A stretch of 64,000 bases of DNA from Bacillota bacterium (GTDB lineage Bacteria > Bacillota > Clostridia > Christensenellales > SZUA-584), in the NCBI GenBank assembly GCA_023436115.1, contig JAEZKQ010000017.1, positions 1-64,000 on the forward strand. Direction: 5' to 3'. Positions 42,223 through 51,140 of the stretch are shown one piece after another. Position numbers and translations under genes: made by a program. The notes beneath the pieces were generated by a model. The model was not told the origin of the DNA and made no database searches. It was given only the letters and a program-made list of their open reading frames with translations. Each line of letters opens with the position of its first letter. The first letter of the stretch is position 1.

Positions 42223-43272
42223 TTAGAAATGTGTATCGATGTAATGCGAAAAAGCTTCGAGTATATCCTCTTGCGCGTATGTCCCCACTAGCTCGCCCTT
42301 GGCAAACAGTGCGGCTTTTTTATCGCCGCCCGCGATGCCGATATCCGCATGGCGCGCTTCTCCGGGTCCGTTGACAATGCAGCCCATGACCGCTGCCGTA
42401 ATCGGACGCGGCATTTTGAGAAGTATTTTCTGCACGCTGTCGGCCAGTTCGGCCACCTTGATCTTAGTGCGCGCACATGTGGGACAGCTGATGACCTCAG
42501 GATAAAACGTTCGGATTCCGGCGCTTTGAAGTATGCGTCGTGCTGCTTCCACCTCACTCACAGGATCACCTGTGATGGAAACACGAACTGTATCGCCTAT
42601 ACCGTTAAGCAGCAACGCACCCAGCCCCACAGCCGATTTGACTATGGCATTCTCATAAGTACCCGCCTCGGTAATTCCGACGTGCATGGGCGCGTCACAC
42701 CGACTGGCAAAGGCACGGCAGGCCTGTACACAAACCGGTACGGATGAAGCTTTGATAGAAACCACAACGTTATCAAAACCCATATCGTACACATTCTGTA
42801 CCGCATTTTCTGCGCTTTCAGCCAGCGCTTCAGGTGTAGGTCCGCCGTATTTTTTCAGCAGACCCGCCTCCAGTGAGCCCGCATTCACACCCACTCGCAG
42901 CGCGCAGCCATGCTGCTTGGCGCATGCCACCACATTCTTTAGCGCGTCGGCACCGCGAAGATTGCCCGGATTAATACGCACTTTATCCGCGCCGTTTTCC
43001 ATCGCCAATATTGCCAGCTTCGGATCAAAATGCACGTCCGCAATAAGCGGTACGTGCATATGCGTTTTTATTTTAAGAAAGGCAGGCGCACATTCTTCAC
43101 CATAAAATGCGCACCGGATGGCTTCACAGCCTGCCTCTTCCAGACGGCCGATCTGCTCTAGCGTCGCTTCTGCATCCGCCGTGTCTGTGTTCGTCATCGA
43201 TTGTATCAGCACATCATGTCCGCTGCCGATGGTCACGCCGCCGAACGATACGCTTCTTGTCCGCCTATCCAT
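42223..43272 (-). CDS. ispG: 4-hydroxy-3-methylbut-2-enyl-diphosphate synthase
   Basis: IspG/GcpE (349 aa), the [4Fe-4S] enzyme of the MEP isoprenoid pathway that makes HMBPP from MEcPP. Cluster cysteines lie in 'ISCPTCARTK' and 'MGCIVNGPGEARHADIG'. It shares the operon with dxr (step 2 of the pathway) and uppS (a polyprenyl product user). It occupies the place of proS in the Bacillus gene order. Confidence 0.97.
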   Translation of the reverse strand: MDRRTRSVSFGGVTIGSGHDVLIQSMTNTDTADAEATLEQIGRLEEAGCEAIRCAFYGEECAPAFLKIKTHMHVPLIADVHFDPKLAILAMENGADKVRINPGNLRGADALKNVVACAKQHGCALRVGVNAGSLEAGLLKKYGGPTPEALAESAENAVQNVYDMGFDNVVVSIKASSVPVCVQACRAFASRCDAPMHVGITEAGTYENAIVKSAVGLGALLLNGIGDTVRVSITGDPVSEVEAARRILQSAGIRTFYPEVISCPTCARTKIKVAELADSVQKILLKMPRPITAAVMGCIVNGPGEARHADIGIAGGDKKAALFAKGELVGTYAQEDILEAFSHYIDTHF

Positions 43273-43273
43273 A

Positions 43274-44305
43274 TCAGCCGCTCAGCATACGTGAAATGTC
43301 CTGATATGTGATAAAGAAGAACAACACGATGAACAGGGCAAATCCAATAAAGTGTATCATTCCTTCTACATTGCGCGGAACAGGCTTTCTGAATATCTTT
43401 TCTATCGCGATAAAGACAAGGCGCCCTCCGTCCAGTGCGGGCAGCGGCAACAGATTGCAGATACCCAAGCTCACGCTGATGGCAATTCCCAGCCTTAACA
43501 GATATTCAAGGCTCGTACGCAATGCCTCTCCGATATATGTGACCATACCCACCAAACCGACGGCATTTTCCGTTCCTCTCCCGGCAAACAGACCGATGAT
43601 GGCGAGAATCGTTTCTTTGACAAGCAGGAACATCCATTTGAATGAGAGCGCGATGGCCTCCCCTAGTCCAAACGTAACCCGTTGCCCGCTAGGCCTGAAG
43701 CCAACTTTATATGCGTCGTATTCTTCGTAGTATTGATAAGGTATTTCCAGAGAAATCACCTGATCGCCACGCTGTACGGTAATGGGCATCATCACATTGT
43801 CCGCGGCACGGTTGGCTGAGTCAAATTCCATAGAGAAATCCATCTCGACGCCGTTCATTTCAAGTATGACATCACCCACCTGCAAACCCGCTGCCTCAGC
43901 CGGGCTGCCTTCCCAGACCTCGGCCACAGTGGGAACATAATCGCCAAAAGCCGAAAGCGTAATGACAACGAGCAGGAACGCGAAGATAATATTGAATAAG
44001 GGGCCCGCAAAAATAGTCAGGGCGCGCCGGCCTGCAGGCTGCTTGTTAAAGGCGAGTCTGTCGTCCAGCTCCTCATCTTCTCCATAAAACTTGGTAAAGC
44101 CCCCAACAAACAACCACCGGATGGAATATATGATATCGTTTTTGACCCATTTTTTAATTTTGGGCCCAAAACCCACAGAGAACTCGACGATCTTGATCTT
44201 GCACGCGCGTCCGATGCTGTAATGACCCAGCTCGTGTACCATGATAATAATGCCGATAACCAACAGCGCACCGATAATACTTAAAGCCGTCGTTATGATA
44301 TCCAA
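43274..44305 (-). CDS. rseP: Site-2 protease RseP/RasP family
   Basis: A membrane-embedded zinc metalloprotease (343 aa) that cleaves membrane proteins after site-1 cleavage, including anti-sigma factors and signal-peptide remnants. HExxH is 'MVHELGHYSIGR' near residue 24; a PDZ domain occupies about 120-190 ('EGSPAEAAGLQVGDVILEMN'); 'NLLPLPALDGGR' is the second zinc motif. It abuts ispG with 1 nt. Targets are not shown by the sequence. Confidence 0.95.
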   Translation of the reverse strand: MDIITTALSIIGALLVIGIIIMVHELGHYSIGRACKIKIVEFSVGFGPKIKKWVKNDIIYSIRWLFVGGFTKFYGEDEELDDRLAFNKQPAGRRALTIFAGPLFNIIFAFLLVVITLSAFGDYVPTVAEVWEGSPAEAAGLQVGDVILEMNGVEMDFSMEFDSANRAADNVMMPITVQRGDQVISLEIPYQYYEEYDAYKVGFRPSGQRVTFGLGEAIALSFKWMFLLVKETILAIIGLFAGRGTENAVGLVGMVTYIGEALRTSLEYLLRLGIAISVSLGICNLLPLPALDGGRLVFIAIEKIFRKPVPRNVEGMIHFIGFALFIVLFFFITYQDISRMLSG

Positions 44306-44382
44306 GTGCTCCCACTCCCTTTCTTATTCATTATATCATGACTAATGCGACAAAATACGTAACAATTCTTAAAATATTCAAA

Positions 44383-44409
44383 CCGCTGACAAACTTTGTT
44401 TGTCAGCGG
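44383..44409 (-). other. Strong hairpin between dxr and rseP
   Basis: A perfect 12-bp stem (CCGCTGACAAAC / GTTTGTCAGCGG) with a 3-nt loop, in the 158-nt gap between dxr and rseP. On the minus strand TTTGAATATTTT follows, so it may be a weak terminator or an mRNA processing or stability element inside the long operon. Confidence 0.6.
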
Positions 44410-44463
44410 GCCGTCATTCGTTCTATATTGATGATCCGAGTTCCACTATTTCTATTTATATTA

Positions 44464-45612
44464 TTAGCTTTTATTGTTGTGATAAACGTAGTCCTTTACC
44501 GCAACATCGGTATTGTAAATCTCAAGCAGTGTATTGGCCTTTAAGTCAGAGAACTTATTCATCGCAAATGCGACGCTTTTTTCAATATCACCGAATGAAA
44601 TTTTTCTTTCCAAAAACAAATCTACAGCCGCTTCGTTGGCTGCGTTCATAATAACCGGCATAGAGCCGCCTGCTGCCAGCGCATCCTTCGCATGTCTTAA
44701 ACACGGAAATTTATCCATATCGGGCGCATCGAAAGTCAGTGTTTTCAGCGCCGTAAAATCAAGGTGCCCGACAACGCTGTCCAGGCGTTCAGGATGACCA
44801 AACGCATATTGTATTGGCTGGCGCATATCCGTGGGCCCCAGCTGCGCGATCACCGCGCCGTCGTTATATTCGATCATTGAGTGAATAATGCTTTGCCTGT
44901 GAACCACCACGTCGATCATTTCGGGCGCAACATCGAACAGCCACCGCGCTTCGATGATCTCCAGACCCTTGTTCATGTATGTGGCACAGTCAACAGTGAT
45001 TTTTTTACCCATACGCCAGTTGGGGTGGCGCAGCGCCTGTTCCACCGTGGCTTGCTGAATTTGCTCACGGCTCCAGTCAAAAAACGGGCCGCCTGACGCT
45101 GTGAGTATGATACGCCGAAGCCCTGTGGTATCGACGCCTTTTAAACATTGATAGATTGCGCAAAGCTCACTATCTACAGGAAACATTTCAGATTTTGACT
45201 GCTTTTGCTTCTGCTTGACGATATGTCCGCCGCACACGAGGGATTCCTTGTTGGCCAGCGCCACATCTATACCGCGATCCAGACACTCTATCAGCGGCGG
45301 AAGCCCCGCGATACCTACCACGGCGATCAGCACGATATCAGGAGCACCTTCCGTGCAAGACTCAATGAGTCCCTGTATACCAAAGCCCACCTTCATACCT
45401 TTGGGCACTTTTTTTTCAAATTCAATATCTCCGCTGCATCCGGTCAGCCCCACATAACAAGCGCCAAACTTCTTTGCCGTCTCCAATAGTGCTTCATCGC
45501 TTCTGTGCGCAGTCAGCGCCGTCACCTGAAACCTGTCGGGAAATTTCTCAATGATGTCAAGCGCTTGCCGTCCTACCGAGCCTGTTGCGCCGAGTATTGC
45601 AATCTTTTTCAT
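44464..45612 (-). CDS. dxr: 1-deoxy-D-xylulose-5-phosphate reductoisomerase
   Basis: Dxr (382 aa) catalyses the committed step of the MEP pathway (DXP to MEP, NADPH-dependent). The NADPH motif 'AILGATGSVGRQALDII', the metal/substrate regions 'LANKESLVCGG' and 'LTASGGPFF', and 'MNAANEAAV' are all present. It follows cdsA by 14 nt. Confidence 0.97.
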   Translation of the reverse strand: MKKIAILGATGSVGRQALDIIEKFPDRFQVTALTAHRSDEALLETAKKFGACYVGLTGCSGDIEFEKKVPKGMKVGFGIQGLIESCTEGAPDIVLIAVVGIAGLPPLIECLDRGIDVALANKESLVCGGHIVKQKQKQSKSEMFPVDSELCAIYQCLKGVDTTGLRRIILTASGGPFFDWSREQIQQATVEQALRHPNWRMGKKITVDCATYMNKGLEIIEARWLFDVAPEMIDVVVHRQSIIHSMIEYNDGAVIAQLGPTDMRQPIQYAFGHPERLDSVVGHLDFTALKTLTFDAPDMDKFPCLRHAKDALAAGGSMPVIMNAANEAAVDLFLERKISFGDIEKSVAFAMNKFSDLKANTLLEIYNTDVAVKDYVYHNNKS

Positions 45613-45626
45613 TTATTTAATCCTTT

Positions 45627-46430
45627 TTATGCCGCAATAATATAGTAAAAGGCAAATACGACTGGGCAGATGAAAATCACACTGTCCAGCCTGTCCAGCG
45701 CACCGCCGTGTTCACCCATAATATGCCCATAATCTTTGATGCAAAGTCGTCTTTTGATCAGTGAAGCCGCCAAATCTCCGATTTGCGTGAGCACTGACAA
45801 AACAAGCCCCAGCAAAACATACCACAACGGATTGATCCATACACCGAATGAATTTTGAAATAACACACCCAGCGCAAAAACAGTCCCCGTGCCAAATATC
45901 GTTCCGGCAACTGCGCCTTCTACCGTTTTTTTGGGGCTTATAGCGGGTACGAGCTTGTGCTTACCGAATGACTTGCCGCCAAAGTATGCAAAAGTATCTG
46001 TCATAACCGCAGAGCCAAATGCAATAATCATAAGGAACTGGGATATTGACACTTTCGGGATACACACGATAGCAAGCAAAAAGGCAAAGAACAGTCCCGG
46101 ATATATCATGGGCAGGGCCGTTACCAAACCATCACGCGCATCACGTCCCAAAATTACCAGTACAACAAATATGGCCATGATGCAAAGCGCGAGCAGCCCG
46201 ATAACACCCGTAAATCCGCCCGCAAATTGATATGCCGGAAACAGCAAAACCGCATACGCATAGCCTATCGGCCGCAGTGGCTTCGCTATCCCCGATTCCG
46301 CCCGCATCATCTCATGAACACAAAGCAGACCCGCTGTAGTCACAACGAGCTTTGCATAGAGTCCGTGAAGGTATATAACGGCAAAAAGTAATATGAGCGC
46401 CGGTATCGCAATAAGTATCCGTTTCAGCAA
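45627..46430 (-). CDS. cdsA: Phosphatidate cytidylyltransferase
   Basis: CdsA (267 aa), a multispan membrane enzyme that makes CDP-diacylglycerol from phosphatidic acid and CTP. The signature 'DTFAYFGGKSFGKHKLVPAI' followed by 'SPKKTVEGAVAG' is intact. The start is a TTG directly after the uppS stop, with GGAGG 7 nt upstream inside uppS, so translation is coupled. Confidence 0.95.
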   Translation of the reverse strand: MLKRILIAIPALILLFAVIYLHGLYAKLVVTTAGLLCVHEMMRAESGIAKPLRPIGYAYAVLLFPAYQFAGGFTGVIGLLALCIMAIFVVLVILGRDARDGLVTALPMIYPGLFFAFLLAIVCIPKVSISQFLMIIAFGSAVMTDTFAYFGGKSFGKHKLVPAISPKKTVEGAVAGTIFGTGTVFALGVLFQNSFGVWINPLWYVLLGLVLSVLTQIGDLAASLIKRRLCIKDYGHIMGEHGGALDRLDSVIFICPVVFAFYYIIAA

Positions 46431-47192
46431 TCAGCATCCTCCAAGGCCGCCAAAACGGCGGTCACGTGACGCAAAGCATTCCAGCGCTTTTGCGTATTCA
46501 ACTTCATCAAAATCCGGCCAATACGTATCCGTAACATAAAATTCAGCATATGCCAGCTGATATAATAAAAAATTGCTGATGCGCATTTCACCGCTCGTTC
46601 GAATCAGAAGATCCGGGTCTGGCTGTCCTGCAGTGGCAAGCCGTGCGGATAAATAGTTCTCATCAATTTCTTCGGCGCTGCAGCCTTCACGCAAAGCGCT
46701 TTTGACAGCTTCCACAAGCTCCTGACGCGCGCCGTAATTGATAGCCATATTGACCGTCAGGCCTGTGTTGTTTTTCGTTGTCTCTACAGCGCGCATAATC
46801 TCCAATACCACTCCCTGAGGCAGTTTGGATATGTCGCCCAGCGTTTTTATGCGTACATTCTTTTGGTGCAGTTCGGCGAGCTCCTTGACCAGATACTCCA
46901 ACAGCAGCTTCATAAGCGTGCTGACTTCATCAGCAGGTCGCTTCCAATTTTCCGTGGAGAACGCAAAAAGTGTCAGATAACGTATCCCTATATCCGAACT
47001 CATTCGAATGATGGTACGTACCCGTTCCACACCGGCTCTGTGTCCGGCACTACGCGGCAGCCCCTTTTTTTTCGCCCAGCGCCCGTTGCCGTCCATGATA
47101 ACGGCCACATGCTGCGGAAGCCGCTGCTTATCCACACGGTTATAAACGTCTATGCGCTTACGGCCTAGAAAAATATCCGCGATAACGCCCAA
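46431..47192 (-). CDS. uppS: Undecaprenyl diphosphate synthase
   Basis: UppS (253 aa), the cis-prenyltransferase making the C55 lipid carrier for peptidoglycan and wall polymers. Motifs 'HVAVIMDGNGRWAKKKGLPR', 'GHRAGVERV', 'FAFSTENWKRP' and 'DLLIRTSGEMRISNFLLYQ' are present. The start is TTG with TTAGGAG overlapping the end of the PASTA gene. Confidence 0.97.
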   Translation of the reverse strand: MGVIADIFLGRKRIDVYNRVDKQRLPQHVAVIMDGNGRWAKKKGLPRSAGHRAGVERVRTIIRMSSDIGIRYLTLFAFSTENWKRPADEVSTLMKLLLEYLVKELAELHQKNVRIKTLGDISKLPQGVVLEIMRAVETTKNNTGLTVNMAINYGARQELVEAVKSALREGCSAEEIDENYLSARLATAGQPDPDLLIRTSGEMRISNFLLYQLAYAEFYVTDTYWPDFDEVEYAKALECFASRDRRFGGLGGC

Positions 47193-47201
47193 ATAAAACT
47201 C

Positions 47202-47402
47202 CTAACTGACCTGCGTTTTGAAATGTGACACCGTCATCTCTATGTGATTATTGCCCATTTCACGCACTCGTATAACCCGCGTACTGTCAGCATCTTCAAT
47301 GCCCCGTCGCGACACATATACTACACGGCTCACGCGAAATCCCTGTTCGTTTAGCAGAGCTTCGGCCTTAGCCGCTTCCAAACCAATAACGTTTGGCATC
47401 AT
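47202..47402 (-). CDS. Small single-PASTA-domain protein
   Basis: A 66-aa protein that looks like one isolated PASTA repeat: 'MPNVIGLEAAKAEALLNEQG' matches the usual VP(D/N)V-G-L-x3-EA-x2-L-x2-G pattern, and the end 'NNHIEMTVSHF' matches the terminal 'V-x-L-x-VS' strand. It has no signal peptide or membrane span. Its ATG overlaps the frr stop (ATGA), and its own end carries the uppS ribosome-binding site, so it is embedded in the operon and very likely translated. PASTA domains normally sit in the extracellular part of PBPs and PknB-type kinases. Function here unknown. Confidence 0.8.
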   Translation of the reverse strand: MMPNVIGLEAAKAEALLNEQGFRVSRVVYVSRRGIEDADSTRVIRVREMGNNHIEMTVSHFKTQVS

Positions 47403-47962
47403 ACCGCCATGATCTCTTGTTCTTTCTCCTTGACCAATTCGTCGATCATCTTGGTGAAATCATTGGTGAGCTTTTGGACTTCCTCCTCGAGAATGTTAAA
47501 ATCGTCCTCGGTCACTTCGCTTGCTTTCTTCGCTTTTTTAAACGACTCGTTCGCGTCACGGCGAATCGAGCGGATCGCAATTTTGGCTTCTTCACCCTTC
47601 TTGTGAATCGACTTGGCGATATCGCGGCGGCGCTCTTCCGTAAGCTCGGGCACCACAAGGCGAATCACTTTACCATCATTAGCCGGATTAATACCTAGGT
47701 CAGATTTCATGATCGCTTTTTCAACATTGGGAATCAATTTGGTATCCCACAACGAAATAACAAGCATACGCGGTTCGGGCGCGGAAATATTGCCCACTTG
47801 ATTCAGAGGTGTCGGCGTACCATAATAGTCGACCAAAATACCGTCGAGAAGCTGCGGGTTTGCCCTGCCGGCACGTATATGCGAAAGATCCTTTTTGAAA
47901 ACAGCAATTGACTTTTCCATCTTGATTTTCGCATTGTCCAATGCTTCGTGTTTGATATTCAT
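47399..47962 (-). CDS. frr: Ribosome recycling factor
   Basis: RRF (187 aa) works with EF-G to split post-termination ribosomes. 'SHIRAGRANPQLLDGILVDY' and 'VRLVVPELTEERRRDIAK'-type segments are diagnostic (read here as RLVVPELTEERRRDIAKSIH). Complete, standard length. It is followed by the PASTA gene with a 4-nt overlap. Confidence 0.97.
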   Translation of the reverse strand: MNIKHEALDNAKIKMEKSIAVFKKDLSHIRAGRANPQLLDGILVDYYGTPTPLNQVGNISAPEPRMLVISLWDTKLIPNVEKAIMKSDLGINPANDGKVIRLVVPELTEERRRDIAKSIHKKGEEAKIAIRSIRRDANESFKKAKKASEVTEDDFNILEEEVQKLTNDFTKMIDELVKEKEQEIMAV

Positions 47963-47987
47963 AAATTTTACCTCCTGTTATTATTCT

Positions 47988-48698
47988 TTAAGGTGCAGAA
48001 TTGATCCGTGTACCAATACTTTCGCCGGTAACGACACGCTTAATGCCATCCTTAACATCCAGACCAAAACAAATAATCGGTATATTGTTATCCATACACA
48101 GCGAGATCGCCGTGGTATCCATTACCGTGAGACCTTGATTGATGACATCGATATAGCTGATAAAATCGTACCTCTTTGCATTCTTATTCAGCTTGGGATC
48201 GCAGTCGTAAACACCGTCCACATTTTTGGCAAGCAATATGAGATCGGCTTCTATTTCTGCCGCGCGCAGAGCTGCAGCGGTATCCGTGGAAAAATAGGGG
48301 TTGCCTGTACCGCACGCAAAAATCACGACACGCCCCTTTTCCAGATGGCGCATAGCACGCCTTCTGATATACGGTTCGGCAATCTGGCGCATTTCAATCG
48401 CTGTTAATACGCGCGTTTGCATACCCTTGCTTTCCAGCGCATCCTGCATGGCCAGCGCATTGATCACGGTAGCAAGCATGCCCATGTGGTCGGCAGTTGT
48501 TCTGTCCATACCCACGCCGCTGCGCCCGCGCCATATATTTCCGCCGCCCACGATGATGCCGATTTCGACACCCATTTTTGCAACTTCAATAACCTGATCG
48601 GCCACGAGATTGATAACATCAAAATTGAGCCCCGATTTACCGGAACCTGCAAGAGCCTCTCCGCTGATTTTTAATATAATACGTTTGTACTTGGTCAT
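47988..48698 (-). CDS. pyrH: Uridylate kinase
   Basis: PyrH (236 aa), the hexameric bacterial UMP kinase of the amino-acid-kinase fold. 'RIILKISGEALAG' at the N-terminus, 'GIIVGGGNIWRGR' and 'DTTAISLCMDNNIPI' are family motifs. I take the second of two close ATG codons (48698), 8 nt after GGGAG. It follows tsf across a terminator-like hairpin. Confidence 0.96.
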   Translation of the reverse strand: MTKYKRIILKISGEALAGSGKSGLNFDVINLVADQVIEVAKMGVEIGIIVGGGNIWRGRSGVGMDRTTADHMGMLATVINALAMQDALESKGMQTRVLTAIEMRQIAEPYIRRRAMRHLEKGRVVIFACGTGNPYFSTDTAAALRAAEIEADLILLAKNVDGVYDCDPKLNKNAKRYDFISYIDVINQGLTVMDTTAISLCMDNNIPIICFGLDVKDGIKRVVTGESIGTRINSAP

Positions 48699-48776
48699 AG
48701 GCATATCTCCCTTCTCTCTGCCAGCCCCAAGGCGATTCCTTATGGGCTCAGATGTCAAATTCGATTTTGAACACCG

Positions 48777-48811
48777 TGAAAAAGGGAGAGCTCATGCACC
48801 GGCTCTCCCTA
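48777..48811 (-). terminator. Terminator after tsf
   Basis: On the minus strand AGGGAGAGC pairs perfectly with GCTCTCCCT around a 10-nt loop, followed by TTTTTC; 12 nt after the tsf stop. Since pyrH has no obvious promoter of its own, it is probably a partial terminator. Confidence 0.8.
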
Positions 48812-48822
48812 AGAAGCATTGA

Positions 48823-49470
48823 TTATATGTTCGCCTGTTTCATGACCTCAGCAGCAAAGTCGTCTTTTCTCTTTTCCAAGCCCTCGCCCATTTCAAAACG
48901 GGCAAAACGTCTGATGGAAATTTTTTCCCCGATCTCGGCGATCTTGTCTGTGACGATATCTTTAATCGCTTTATCTTGATCCTTGACGAAAGGCTGTTCC
49001 AGCAGACACACTTCCTTATAGTATTTCTGTATACGCCCTTCCACCATCTTGTCGACGATCTTTTCAGGCTTGCCTTCGTTAAGCGCTTGTACGCGCAGTA
49101 TTTCTTTTTCCTGCTCGATCACGCTTTCCGGAACTTCGCTGGGATCAAGGTAGAGCGGGTTTGATGCCGCGATTTGCATCGCAATGTCCTTAACAAACGC
49201 TTTGAACACGGGCGTTTTTGCCACAAAGTCCGTCTCACAGTTGACCTCGACGAGAACGCCGATTTTGCCGCCTAAATGAATGTAGCTGTCCACAATACCT
49301 TCCGCTGCAATACGTCCTGCCTTTTTGGCAGCTGAGGCAAGGCCCTTCTCACGAAGAATCTTGACGGCCTCTTCAAAATCGCCGTTTGCTTCAACCAAAG
49401 CGCTTTTGCAGTCCATCATGCCCGCGCCTGTTTTTTCTCTCAAAGCTTTTACATCACTTGCTTGAATCAT
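48823..49470 (-). CDS. tsf: Elongation factor Ts (short form)
   Basis: EF-Ts (215 aa) is the GDP-exchange factor for EF-Tu. The N-terminal UBA-like region 'VKALREKTGAGMMDCKSALV' and the 'VEVNCETDFVAK' core motif are intact. It is about 65-80 residues shorter than E. coli or Bacillus EF-Ts, the compact form with a reduced core domain found in several Clostridia. Confidence 0.96.
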   Translation of the reverse strand: MIQASDVKALREKTGAGMMDCKSALVEANGDFEEAVKILREKGLASAAKKAGRIAAEGIVDSYIHLGGKIGVLVEVNCETDFVAKTPVFKAFVKDIAMQIAASNPLYLDPSEVPESVIEQEKEILRVQALNEGKPEKIVDKMVEGRIQKYYKEVCLLEQPFVKDQDKAIKDIVTDKIAEIGEKISIRRFARFEMGEGLEKRKDDFAAEVMKQANI

Positions 49471-49500
49471 ATTTTAACCTCTCCTCGTAAATTCGCTCTA

Positions 49501-50289
49501 TTACTCCTCTTCCGTTTGAACAGCTTCAAAATCCGTCTGCAGACTCGGTTCCTCTTCGGCTTCAACAGGAGCCGCAACTGTCTGAGCTGTCGGATCAACA
49601 AGCTGTTCGCCCTGCTTGGCTTCAAGCACAGCATCCGCAATCTTGGAAGCGAGCAGCTTAACCGCACGAATGGCATCATCGTTTCCGGGGATCACATAAT
49701 CGATTTCATCCGGATCACAGTTGGTATCCACGATGCCCACAAGCGGTATACCGAGCGCTCTGGCTTCGGCAATGGCAATACGCTCTTTGCGCGGATCAAC
49801 GATAAACAGTACGCCGGGCAGCTCTTTCATGTCCCGGATACCGCCAAGGTTCTTCTGGAGCTTTTCATGCTCATGGCGCAGCTTGATAACTTCTTTTTTG
49901 GGCAGAAGTGCAAATTCACCGTTGGCTTCCATCTGTTCGATCTTCTCGAGTCTTTTGATACGGCTGCGGATGGTTTTGAAGTTGGTCATCATGCCGCCGA
50001 GCCATCTCTGGCTGACGTAATACATGCCGCAGCGCTGAGCTTCCTGTTCAATAGACTCCTGCGCCTGCTTCTTTGTGCCCACAAACAGCACGGTCTTGCC
50101 TTCCATAACCGCGTCGCGTACAAAAAAATACGCCTGTTCTACCATCTTGACCGTTTTTTGCAGGTCGATGATGTAGATGCCGTTGCGCTCCGTGAAGATG
50201 TACTTCTTCATTTTGGGGTTCCAACGCCGTGTTTGGTGTCCGAAATGAACACCTGCTTCTAAAAGCTGTTTCATAGAAATGACTGACAT
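49501..50289 (-). CDS. rpsB: 30S ribosomal protein S2
   Basis: S2 (262 aa) of the small subunit. 'MKQLLEAGVHFGHQTRRWNP' and 'RWLGGMMTNFKTIR' are diagnostic. It has an acidic C-terminal extension (about residues 230-262, 'EAEEEPSLQTDFEAVQTEEE') seen in some Firmicutes. First gene of the rpsB-tsf-pyrH-frr array. Confidence 0.97.
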   Translation of the reverse strand: MSVISMKQLLEAGVHFGHQTRRWNPKMKKYIFTERNGIYIIDLQKTVKMVEQAYFFVRDAVMEGKTVLFVGTKKQAQESIEQEAQRCGMYYVSQRWLGGMMTNFKTIRSRIKRLEKIEQMEANGEFALLPKKEVIKLRHEHEKLQKNLGGIRDMKELPGVLFIVDPRKERIAIAEARALGIPLVGIVDTNCDPDEIDYVIPGNDDAIRAVKLLASKIADAVLEAKQGEQLVDPTAQTVAAPVEAEEEPSLQTDFEAVQTEEE

Positions 50290-50393
50290 AGTTTTCCTCC
50301 TCGTTTTTTATCCTCCCATCGCGTCTTCTTTTTACACAACCCACAAAATGGGCACGAATGCAAAAATCGGCGGTGGTGTGACATACATTTGAG

Positions 50394-50422
50394 ATTATAG
50401 CATAGCGTTTTTTATTAATCAA
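50394..50422 (-). promoter_or_regulatory. rpsB operon promoter
   Basis: TTGATT (50422-50417), 17-nt spacer ending TGC (extended -10), TATAAT (50399-50394) on the minus strand. It gives a leader of about 95 nt that could hold an S2 autoregulatory structure; I cannot identify one. Confidence 0.85.
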
Positions 50423-50506
50423 CAGAATTATTGGCTGTTTAGTGATCTTCTATCAAACCGGTTTTCGCCAGAAAAAGCCGTGTTTAGCAGAAAGAATCGC
50501 GGTTCT

Positions 50507-51121
50507 TCATGTCTTGGTAATGATAATGCTTTCCACGCAGTCTGCCACATCTTCGCAGTTATCAAGCGCCCCTTCCAGCACGCGATAAATCTCCTTAATT
50601 TTAATCAGCTCAATTGGATCTTTCTCTTTGCTGAAAAGGTCGCGTATCGCGTCTTTGTAGCATTTGTCTCCCAATTCTTCAATACGGTTAATCTCCACTG
50701 CGTATTCATAAAGCTTTTTGCTTTTCTTATGATTTCTGATTTCAGACATCAGCTTGACCAGCATTTCACATGCATTAACAACGTATTCTGCCATGACAAG
50801 CATAGGGGGGGTCACTTTTGTCACATTCATCATCCACATCTTGCTTGCCACAGAGTCAATGCTGTCCGTAATATCATCCGTTTCCTTTGCGATTCTATAA
50901 ATATCATCCCTGTCTATGGGCGTGATAAACGCAATATTAAGATGCTGACAAACCAAGTGCATATGGTTGTCCGCTTCCTGCTCAATCTTTTTAATCTCTG
51001 CAATCTTTTCTTCCGTCACATGGCCATGACTAAGCAAGTTTTGAAGCCGTTTCGCAGCTTCCAGCGCATATTCTGTGCCTTTTACGAAACTATCAAAATA
51101 ATCCATCTCTTTTTTTGCCAT
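50507..51121 (-). CDS. DUF47 family PiT accessory protein
   Basis: A 204-aa DUF47 (PhoU-like, COG1392) protein, all-helical, nearly always encoded with a PiT phosphate permease and thought to regulate it. 'NLLSHGHVTEEKIAEIKKIE' and 'PIDRDDIYRIAKETDDITDS' match the family. It follows the PiT gene by 19 nt. The regulatory role is inferred from family and context. Confidence 0.92.
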   Translation of the reverse strand: MAKKEMDYFDSFVKGTEYALEAAKRLQNLLSHGHVTEEKIAEIKKIEQEADNHMHLVCQHLNIAFITPIDRDDIYRIAKETDDITDSIDSVASKMWMMNVTKVTPPMLVMAEYVVNACEMLVKLMSEIRNHKKSKKLYEYAVEINRIEELGDKCYKDAIRDLFSKEKDPIELIKIKEIYRVLEGALDNCEDVADCVESIIITKT

Positions 51122-51140
51122 AACAATGTCCCCTTATATT

